Below, piece after piece: positions 56,201 through 64,000 of a stretch of 64,000 nucleotides of DNA. Below the pieces are notes generated by a model. The model was not told the DNA's origin. It ran no database searches and was given only the letters and a program-made list of their open reading frames with translations. The stretch is taken from contig CM036247.1 of NCBI GenBank assembly GCA_020698575.1, positions 9,569,756 through 9,633,755 of the forward strand, read 5' to 3'. A program made the position numbers and the translations under genes. Within the stretch, counting starts at the first letter, position 1. Each line of letters opens with the position of its first letter. This DNA comes from Bostrychus sinensis (Eukaryota; Chordata; Actinopteri; Gobiiformes; Eleotridae).

Positions 56201-56407
56201 TTAACAAAGTGCCTGTTTACACGGCAATAGTGGCCAGGAAAATGCAACAGTCCTGTCTTCTCAGATTTGCATTTATATGAAAACTTGAGGTGTGAAGAAA
56301 GCGAGAGAGAGGTTTAAATAAACTGTAATACCTGTATTTGTACCAGCAAATGGCGCTGTGCGGTGCACAAATGCTCTACACAACACAGTGAGGAAACAGC
56401 AGAGGAA

Positions 56408-56600
56408 ATCTATCAAAGTTTATTTCTTTAGCACTTTACAACAACACAAAGAAGAGCAAAGTGCTTTACATCAAAACATGATTAATCAAATGCTATAAAG
56501 TGCATAAATCAGTAACCACAACATTCAGTAACAGAATGAATCAAGGACTTAAAACCTAAAGGTGTCTCAGTGCGAGGGGTTAAAAGCCAGTCTAAACAAG
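56408..56600. repeat. Dispersed repeat with AAAGTGCTTTACAT
   Basis: TTTATTTCTTTAGCACTTTA and GAGCAAAGTGCTTTACATCA resemble the reversed 3' part of a common teleost repeat. The family is not assigned. Confidence 0.4.
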
Positions 56601-56659
56601 TGAAATCATAGTCTCGGTCCTCAACTTCAAAATCTTGTGGTTTTGCTGATAAAGTCTTC

Positions 56660-56775
56660 AGTAAAAGTACGGTATGTGGCATGTTTTATGCCAGATGCCC
56701 TTCCTGATATCCTGGATTGGGACTGGCAAAAGGAGGACCCTGGCTTGTGGCCCCCTGTGGCTGGATTGATGGACT
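56660..56775 (-). repeat. SINE-like family V copy (reverse)
   Basis: GTTTTATGCCAGATGCCCTT, CCTGATATCCTGGATTGGGA and CTGGCTTGTGGCCCCCTGTG. Third copy within 750 bp. Confidence 0.7.
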
Positions 56776-58037
56776 ACCCTATATGTTCTTTAAAACTTAG
56801 GTCTATACAGCCAGCTAAGCTATGCACCAGCGTGAGGTGTGGTTTAATTACAGTGGGTTTGTTTTTTAATCGCCACCTGAGGCCCTCGCTCCTCTCTGAT
56901 CACCAGACTTCACTTTTACCTCCTGTCTCATTATGCGGGTATAGTTATTCTGTTTAAAGTCTGACCTTGTTCGCAAAACGCAAGGTTGATGCCTCCGTCA
57001 AACTATCAGCGGCTCACTGCGAGAGTCAGTCTGCAGCTGTTGTCTGTTGGAGCATACGACAGTGACCCCAATCCACTCATGTGTGTGCTTATGGTATGTG
57101 ATGTGATAAGACATTGTGTACCCCCCCAAGTGTCTGCAAATGAAGGCTCCTGATGGTTTGACAGTGTCTGATCTAAATCGGTCACATGTGAATAATCCAC
57201 ACAGAGGTGGAAGATTAAAAGCTGCCTACATTGAGCTTAATATTGCAATATTAGTTCTTAATAAAAATAGTAATCTGTCTATAATAATTAAGATGATATG
57301 CGTGGCTGGAGAGACTTGATATGGCACACGTTTAACATGCGAGCTCCCAATGTACCTCAAGTGTGAAATTTGATCTAGTGGACCACATAGTCACATGACC
57401 CCCGAGGCTAAAGATCTCCATGGAAACGCTTTAGACATTAATGGAAAACATAATGAATATTCAAAAGGCCATATGTATGTTTTTTATGATATTATTTAGT
57501 GTGTTATTGCAAGCATGAGGAGCTCAGTACCATTTTACTCAGGGGCGTAGCATCGGGCTGTGCAGCCAGGGCAACAATAATGGGGCCCAGGAGGTTTAGG
57601 GGCCCTTGAGAGTTGGCCTTGTTCATTTATGGTCATTTTATAATAATAAAAAAGAGTATTTGTAATAGTACTAACAATATGATTTTTCCAAGTTGGTATT
57701 TTATTTTATTACAATTTTTCTGCGAATTGTTTCTTATACTAAATAAATTAAAAACAGAAATTGAAAAACTATATAAAACAATGTTTAGAAGATTTTCTTA
57801 AAAATTTGAATAAATTAAGCTATTCAAATGTCCTTCATGCCTTTGGGGTCCACTATTAAAACCTGGTCTGGGGTTTCACATTACCAAGTTGAAAGAATGT
57901 TGCTTATAATCTTAACAGACCACAATGCATTTTAAATGGAATTAGCCTTAGCCACAAAATATTGAAATTAAGAGTAAAAAATGTTTTTGGCAACTGCTAA
58001 CCAACGCGAACAAACTAATTGTATAGTATCAAACTGA
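56776..58037. other. No gene; probable hAT left end
   Basis: CAGGGGCGTAGCATCGGGCT at 57540-57560 resembles the left end of another hAT-type MITE common in fish, but the right end was not found. Otherwise unrecognised. Confidence 0.4.
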
Positions 58038-58045
58038 TCTATGGG

Positions 58046-58342
58046 TAGGGTTGGGCGATATGGCTCAAAAATAAAATCTAGATTTATTTTCAATTTATAT
58101 ACATGGACTCCTCTCTCTGATATTATTAGTGGTTTCAGTGTCTGCAGAGTCTCCACAGTCAGTATTTTAACTGCTCTGTAGCCAGCAGTAGCATTAGCCA
58201 CAACAGAAATAACGTAAACAGTGCGGCACTTGGAGGCGCATATTTTTCTCAAATTTACATTAATTCAAATTTACAATGTGGCTATTTTGACGTCCAAAAT
58301 GAAAAATGCAAATTAATTAATATGATTTATCGCCCAGCCCTA
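58046..58342. mobile_element. Short hAT-type MITE (TAGGGTTGGGCGATA family)
   Basis: TAGGGTTGGGCGATATGGCT at the left, GATTTATCGCCCAGCCCTA at the right (14 of 15 inverted). Flanks TCTATGGG and TTTATGGA match at 6 of 8. The interior (GTGTCTGCAGAGTCTCCACA) is shared with 3490-4136 and 52902-53785, so it is a deletion derivative of the same family. Confidence 0.87.
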
Positions 58343-58414
58343 TTTATGGATATGTTTTGGTTTTGCTAAATTTTCTTTTTTTTCTGTGAGCTGTAATTGG
58401 CTGAGGGGGCAAAA

Positions 58415-58480
58415 GCCAGCTCCTACGCCCTGATAAATGGAGGGTTTGTCAGGAAGATCATCCAGTAATAAGCTACTGTG
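58415..58480 (+). repeat. SINE-like family V fragment
   Basis: CCCTGATAAATGGAGGGTTTG then TCAGGAAGATCATCCAGTAA: a decayed tail of the family. Confidence 0.45.
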
Positions 58481-58573
58481 AAAGAGAAAAGTCAAAAGGA
58501 AAGAAGTTTGCATATTAATAAGATAACCCTCTTGCAGATCAATATATTTAAAGCATTAATTTCATATTAATTA

Positions 58574-58658
58574 AGAGAGTGAGTAGCCCCATCCAGGGTG
58601 AACCTGAGCAGAGGTCAAAGCACTGCCGGTTCACCCTGGATGGGGCTGCACACTCTCT
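58574..58658. repeat. Near-perfect 31-bp hairpin with 23-nt loop
   Basis: The left arm 58574-58604 (AGAGAGTGAGTAGCCCC...) and right arm 58628-58658 (...GGGGCTGCACACTCTCT) pair at 29 of 31 positions, plus one G-T wobble and one mismatch. The loop is 58605-58627. The arms are far more similar than the flanks. No known microRNA seed or repeat family recognised. Confidence 0.93.
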
Positions 58659-59067
58659 CCATCACATTATGCCAAAATATTCAGTGTCGTATTAATAAAT
58701 CATTGGCTCTGAGCAAAATTTAAAAAATCCCAACATGTGTCTCTTTATCACATGAATAATGATTGGATGGCATTTAGCTGACCTTGTTCAGTGTCCTGCC
58801 TGATGCACTGGGGGGTAGCTGATAGGGACACTGCCCCAAAGCACAGATAATAACATTAGCTACACTTCACTTTGCCCGCTGTGCCATGTCAAAATATTAC
58901 CAGTGAATTATTATACTGGTAAATGGGGGGATTGTAAATGAGATAACACCTCCTTAACCAACACTATCTTTTTAATGGTGTAATGTAAGGGTATAAGAAA
59001 ACTTTTAGTGTTTGTAAACAATTGGGTTCTAAAGAATAGTGGCATATAAGTGTACAACAATACATTT
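58659..59067. other. No gene recognised
   Basis: AT-rich, without supported features. Confidence 0.4.
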
Positions 59068-59960
59068 TCTTTAAGGCCCATATTATGTCTTTTTTCAAGC
59101 TTTTTAAAATAAATTTGGACGTGATAAATTTGCAAATGCATTTGGCCATTAACATTTTAGCATCAAGAGTTTAAGTTTAATTGCTTTAAATACTGTATAT
59201 GTATTAAAAATATCTTCTTTTAAGAAGCTGTTTCTTTCACTGAGCAGAAAATGCTTGGATTACCCCAAATTTACACTGCAGGCATCGCGGAAGTGGATCA
59301 ATTAGCTTCTTAATGTCAGGCCAAGTTACATTACATTTTTACCCTCAAGAAATAACTTCTTGATGTGTGATTTTTACATTAACGTTGTTTCAGTGAGCCT
59401 TTATTATCAAAGTGTAAGTGAAGTTTATTTTGACACTGTTTCCTCGCCGGTAGCTCTGTCGATCAATGCGGAGCTGCTCAAAACATAGCAGGGCATTCTT
59501 ACAAAAGCCCTGTACAGACACTACTGCCGTTTGATCTTCTCTGTTTTACTTTACACGTTAATAAAGTTTGTGGAGATTTGAGTTCAGACATGAGAAGAGA
59601 ATAAAATGCTTATACTGAAAGGTGGGGGATAGACAGAGCATGATAGAATGGCTAATTAGCACAGCTACAGTATTAGCATCGTGAAGCCAAGAGCTGAAAT
59701 CATCAGAATGTAAGTGTTGTATGTGCTTTTGAAACAGTGCAGGAGCGTGAGAAGGCAGGGTTCACGTGTCTTCATAGAGCGGCAAAATGTTTTTTTTTTT
59801 TTTTGTTTTTTTTTTCAGCTTTTAAGAAGGGCAGCACCTCAGAATACAGCATTACTCAAACATTTGTGAAAGAAACAAAACTCCACATATGTTATTCAGG
59901 AGTAAACAACATCATAACATGGTAGAAAGCTCAGAAAAGTTGATTTAGCATAATTTAGCA
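59068..59960. mobile_element. Dispersed element family X (copy 3), composite
   Basis: The left end AAGGCCCATATTATGTC and right end CAGAAAAGTTGATTTAGCAT match the termini of family X at 19452-19928. The middle 59190-59500 parallels 48870-49020. 59820-59940 (GAATACAGCATTACTCAAAC, CATAACATGGTAGAAAGCTC) parallels 19800-19900. A T run lies at about 59788-59815. Confidence 0.6.
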
Positions 59961-60214
59961 TAGTTTTGGCAACAGACGACCAATCATTTACATGTTTGTA
60001 ATGTCAGAGTATGGTTAAAAACATGTGGTGAGTGCACTGACGTTAAGTAGAAGCTAGTTTAGAAAATTAGCATATAGGCTAGTCTAAGGCTAAATAAATG
60101 TGTTTGTGTTCTGGACTAGTAGTTAGACAAATGTGGTGGACCCCATTAGTTTGTCAGTGTACAGCTACATATCTTCTTTCTCTTCGGGTTCAGCAAATCA
60201 TCCTTGTGCTGTCG
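59961..60214. other. No gene recognised
   Basis: Unrecognised interval, under 300 bp. Confidence 0.4.
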
Positions 60215-60335
60215 TTTGCATATTAATTTGGCATAGGTTTTAATGCTGGATGCTCTTCCTGACACAACCTTCTCCATTTATCCGGGCTTTGGACTGGCTC
60301 GAAGAGTACACAGGCTTGGGACCCCTTGTGGCTTC
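60215..60335 (-). repeat. SINE-like family V copy (reverse)
   Basis: TTAATTTGGCATAGGTTTTA, ATGCTCTTCCTGACACAACC, TTCTCCATTTATCCGGGCTT and ACACAGGCTTGGGACCCCTT. Confidence 0.72.
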
Positions 60336-60886
60336 AGTGTATGTTCACATTTAATCTATCAGTCACCAAAAATCCTGCTTTAATAATTTAAGCAAAAGGA
60401 ACTGGCTATCTGATCTGGGTGCTAGTAATTCATTGCAAAAAAATAAAGTATCAGCAACATTAAGTCATTCCTTTAGTCTAAAGATGTCTTATTTCATGTT
60501 TTTAGTTTGCTTCCTTGTAAAAAAAATAATAGTAAAGAATGCTGCAGGGTCTACAGTATTTATCGTCTCTGTTCAAATCTACAAAGGCCCTTAAGGAGCT
60601 TTCAGATTAGCTGTAGTCTCCTGTCACTAAGAGATTTCCAGTAGTAGGATATTGTGGGTTGGTTGTGTCTGGTCTCGTGGGACGTCCCTGGTAAAAAGAC
60701 TTTTAGACAGATAGTCCCCGGAGACCTCACCTCGCTCCTCAATCTCAGCTAATCAGAGCAGAGATCGGAGCTTTGGGACGTCCTCAAACGATCCATGGTT
60801 AAAACGATTTTTCTAAGGGTCAAGTCAAATCAGATACAAGAATAAGAGTTAGTGTAGCTTAACCGGCTTGAGGGCTGGGGTTTGTC
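60336..60886. other. No gene recognised
   Basis: 60590-60800 is GC-richer and repeat-free. No exon supported. Confidence 0.4.
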
Positions 60887-60894
60887 TTTGTTAC

Positions 60895-61375
60895 CAGTGG
60901 TACCAGATTGGGCTGGTTTCCGCCTAATTGGGCTTCTTTTGAACACTTTGGGCTGGAAAACTAGGATTGGGCTGGTCTGTGAAAACATTGGGCTGCTTTT
61001 CACAACATTTGATTGTTTTTTTAGAAAATATTTTGGAGAAAATACCAACAAAATTTTATAGCAAACAAAGCTTTCCCCAACTCATATCATAAGTTATTTT
61101 GTTTTCAAATTAGTAGTTCACATTTCTGCTTGGTTTTTCATACATTTTTTGTGGTTTCCATGATGCCCTGAACAGGACGGCTTTGCTTGTTTGGTTGTGC
61201 TCTTTGTGGAGAACATGTTTGTGTTACTTTTTTTGGTGCTGCTGTTTTCTGTTCTTTCTTACATATAACGGTTTTAACATTTAAAGTGGTTGTGATTTGG
61301 GCTGTTTTTATTGTGTTGGCAGGGTTTTAAGTTCTGTTTGGGCTGGAAACTGTCAGGTGAGATCTGGCAACACGG
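60895..61375. mobile_element. hAT-type element with 20-bp-periodic TTGGGCTG array, exact TSD
   Basis: CAGTGGTACCAGATTGGGCT at the left, and a right end whose complement begins CCGTGTTGCCAGATC (11 of 14 inverted). The exact 8-bp duplication TTTGTTAC lies at 60887-60894 and 61376-61383. TTGGGCTG or TTGGGCTT occurs at 60908, 60928, 60948, 60967 and 60988, almost exactly every 20 bp, and twice more in the same orientation at 61297 and 61338. Non-coding. Confidence 0.83.
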
Positions 61376-61383
61376 TTTGTTAC

Positions 61384-61679
61384 CTTTTTTCTTTGATGCA
61401 CAGTTAGTAAATGGCTTGGTAAGGATGTGTTTCAGTGTTATGTCAATGCTAGCTTTAAATTCCTAGTTAAAAGTTACTTATAGAAAATAAAGCAGCACAG
61501 TAGTGGTCAATCCCTTGTTGGTAATAAAAGCTTTAAAAGTGATGACAATGAATAGGTTAGGTGTAGAAAAAAACAAAGATGGAAGAAGTACTCAAAACCT
61601 GCACTAAAGTAAAAGTACTCTTACTTCAAAATATAGGTTATAGAGGTTTTTTAGACCTTAAAAATCACTCTGGTGCATT
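61384..61679. other. No gene recognised
   Basis: Unrecognised interval. Confidence 0.4.
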
Positions 61680-61932
61680 ATCCTTTCACCCCTCAGTCAC
61701 ACTCTGTTACGGTGAGCTACTTCTGTACTCCTGGCTGCCCTGGGACAGCTCAACGCAAGTGTGGCTGCCAATCACCACCAAACGCAGACACACATTCATA
61801 TACTCATTCAAGGTGGGTGAAGTGTCTTGCCCAAGGACACAATGACAGTATGCAATACCGGTTGCAGGGATTGAAGCGCCAACCTTTGGGTTCGTGGGTG
61901 AACGCCTCTCCCAACTGAGCTCCTGCCGCCCC
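61680..61932 (-). mobile_element. tRNA-derived SINE-like element (family S)
   Basis: Read on the minus strand: GGGGCGGCAGGAGCTCAGTT (A-box-like), CAAAGGTTGGCGCTTCAATC (B-box-like, one base off consensus), GTGTCCTTGGGCAAGACACT, CACCCACCTTGAATGAG and GTTTGGTGGTGATTGGCAGC. The order matches 26652-26820. The tail with CTTGAAAAGTGC is absent, so the copy is 3'-truncated. Confidence 0.78.
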
Positions 61933-63283
61933 AAATAGAAGTTGTTGTTTTTTTCAATTTCAGCAAAATCTACTACTGGTTTTACTCTGGTCCTGAAATA
62001 AGTATAAAAACTGTGCTTTCATTACAAGACGAGCTCTTTGCCACTGAAGTAAAACAATTAAAAATAATCACTTTTACTCATATAGAGAAACTTTACTTGA
62101 CTAAACAAATTGACTGTACTCATCTTCAAACCTTTGAGAGAAGCCTGAATAGAAAGACATTAAGAATCATAACCGTTTATTCATTACTCAAGAACTTTTT
62201 TGCAATTCTGGCTCATGGTAGATGGCAACAACTGTAAACAATGTAGAGCCTTAATAGAAATTATCAATATAAACTGTAAAATATAACCCGTATTCTTTTC
62301 ATATTTTAGCTTTTACAGTTTCCAGAAGTCCAAAATTGGAAATAAATCCATTTGCTTTGGTGTGCTCCAGCTGTGTTGTGTGGACAGGTGTGTTTGTCGG
62401 CGGGCAGGCAGAGAGATCCAGGTCAGTGTAGCATCAGTGATGTGAGGTCATAGATACGGATCAGGAGTCCGGCTGTGGCCATGTGACTCTGTGAATCCTA
62501 TTATCAGCCTTATGTAGGGCTCTGTACGGGACACCGAGAGACCTGGTCTTCTGTATAAAGGACGGAGGAGGAAAAGTTGTGTGACTTTTACTAAAGCGGA
62601 CAATTTGACTCTGTTTTTGTTGTTTTCTGCAGGAGGCAAAATAGAAATGGTTTACTCAGTTTGAATTAGTGGCATTGGTGTTGCTGGTTTAAAAGTCAAA
62701 GTATTCAAAATAGTTTGGCCTTAATATTTTTCTGTACACTGAAGGGTATACATGTATTTGGACAAGGGGTTAATGGGTTTTCAACTATGTTATAATGTTG
62801 TTCCCTCATCAAAAACATATCTAGAGTTGTGTTTTGTGACTGTTTAACTCTTTCCCTCCTAGCATTTTCTCAAAAGGTTGTCAGCCAGTGCCAGTGTTTT
62901 TGTTCATTTTCAACAATCTTTGCAAATGCGATGCTATAGTTTTATTTAAAGTTTAAATACCAAAAGAAAGAGCATTTCTTTTTTTAAAAGAAATGCATTT
63001 TATTCTAAATTCATTTGTTCTTTTTTTTTTATCAACAGTTGAAGGATGGTAGTTTTCATCAAAATATGACATTTTCATACAAAAAGTTAAGAAAAATGCA
63101 GTTTCATAAAGTTTTTTTTTAGCCATTTAAGACTTATATTTAGCTAAAGGCACTTTCATATTTTTAATTTAAGAACTGATAACATTTCAAATACAAAATA
63201 TATATTTTTTTATTTTTGTAGCTACTGGGACACTCTTTTTTTATTTTGAAGTAAAATGGCTTCACACAAAACATTTAAGTAAA
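61933..63283. other. No gene; family X remnant
   Basis: 62775-62850 (ATGTTATAATGTTGTTCCCT, CATCAAAAACATATCTAGAG) is a small inverted piece of family X. TTTTCTGCAG at 62623-62632 is a good acceptor look-alike, but all three frames stop within about 35 nt. The rest is AT-rich. Confidence 0.45.
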
Positions 63284-63291
63284 CAGCAGGT

Positions 63292-63708
63292 TAGGGCTGC
63301 ACAATTAATCAAAACTAAATTGAAAATTTCAATTTTAATTGTTGCAATTAGCGAATACCAAAGGCTGCAATTATTTATGTGATATAATTCGTCTGCAGAG
63401 AACAAAATATCTCGTCTCCGCAGGGTCTTCATCTGTATAAATTGTGCTACAGCTGTAGTTTAGACCTCTACAGACATGATCTGAAAGGCATGTGAGACTG
63501 AAATATTTACTCTTCAACTAATAAACGTAGTATTAGTTTAGCAGTGAATATTTCAATTTTCTCTCATGTGTCAATGCTTCATCACATGGTTACAACGTAA
63601 ACTTTGAACTGAACATTAATTTTAAAAATATATCGCAAATCTTATTGCAACTGCAATATCTGTCATAAAAATCACCATTAGATATTTTTTCAGAATCATT
63701 CAGCCCTA
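63292..63708. mobile_element. hAT-type MITE (TAGGGCTGCACAATTAATC family)
   Basis: TAGGGCTGCACAATTAATCA at the left, AGAATCATTCAGCCCTA at the right. Flanks CAGCAGGT (63284-63291) and CAGCAGAT (63709-63716) match at 7 of 8. The interior is rich in TTGCAATT / AATTGC words. Non-coding. Confidence 0.88.
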
Positions 63709-63716
63709 CAGCAGAT

Positions 63717-64000
63717 GAATGGACAAGTTATATAAGGAATACTGAGCCCTGCTGAACATGAGCTCAGTAAGTTGTATGTATATTGTAAACGTGGTTGGTC
63801 CTCCTTTGATTGCCTGATTAATTCGCTTTTTTACCCAAGCCATTAGGTCCTATTGGCTGACATTTTAGGAAATGTTGAAGTGTCTAAAATGTTTATACAA
63901 TTACATTTCATGAGTATGAAAGTACACAACAGTGCACTTAAATTATTACTTATTTCAGTGTTTCTTTGCAGACCAGTTTTATCCATAAACATTTATTGAT
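63717..64000. other. No gene recognised
   Basis: Unrecognised interval to the end of the window. Confidence 0.4.

Noticed and set aside
58574..58658. Known microRNA precursor
   Set aside because: No seed of a microRNA I know is present and the pairing is more perfect than usual for conserved precursors; left as an unexplained hairpin.
62623..62660. Exon after TTTTCTGCAG
   Set aside because: All three frames close within about 35 nt and no suitable donor precedes the stops.

Overview
This window looks like gene-poor nuclear DNA of a ray-finned fish, probably a percomorph teleost. It has no bacterial or phage gene organisation: no run of abutting ORFs, no ribosome-binding sites, and the longest open frames are translated microsatellites or chance frames. 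The fish assignment rests on established knowledge of teleost repeats. The window carries many short hAT-type elements with TAGGGCTG, TAGGGATG or CAGTGGTT termini, decayed Tc1-like transposons, RTE-like and other LINE 3' fragments, and tRNA-derived SINE-like repeats. No species can be named.

The best coding signal is one possible internal exon at 9798-9829 on the + strand. It has a branch-point-like CTAAC, an uninterrupted pyrimidine tract, a CAG acceptor and a GAG|GTAGGC donor. A second, much weaker candidate lies at 20387-20437. If either is real, the window is the interior of a large intron-rich gene; otherwise it is intergenic. No promoter, first exon or polyadenylation unit could be recognised.

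Layout. 1-8.3 kb: old repeats, a hAT nested inside another hAT (3456-4412), a G-rich tract, and a dispersed repeat split by a MITE. 8.3-11.1 kb: two large arrays of an 11-bp minisatellite in opposite orientation, with the candidate exon between them. 12.7-13.8 kb: two hAT MITEs inserted side by side. 15.3-18.6 kb: two truncated Tc1-like copies. 19-24.3 kb: a dispersed repeat, a long-TIR MITE, a hAT MITE and a Tc1-like N-terminal fragment. 26.6-27.4 kb: a SINE-like element swollen by about 400 bp of TAG repeats. 28-31.2 kb: RTE-like LINE fragment, foldback element and composite repeats. 32.4-43 kb: eight hAT-type elements, several nested, plus foldback repeats built on CCTATGTTCCCC. 43-64 kb: further SINE-like copies, hAT elements, a LINE fragment at 54.2-54.7 kb, a near-perfect 31-bp hairpin at 58.6 kb and a hAT element with a 20-bp-periodic GGGCTG array at 60.9 kb. 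Between these lie unique segments, some richer in GC, which are the places to look for conserved non-coding elements.

I see no cooperating gene system and no obviously novel one. The informative content is transposon structure: fifteen hAT-type elements whose 8-bp target duplications can be read directly (6 to 8 of 8 matching), several nesting orders, and the paired inverted minisatellites. All family calls were made by eye and none was checked by search.
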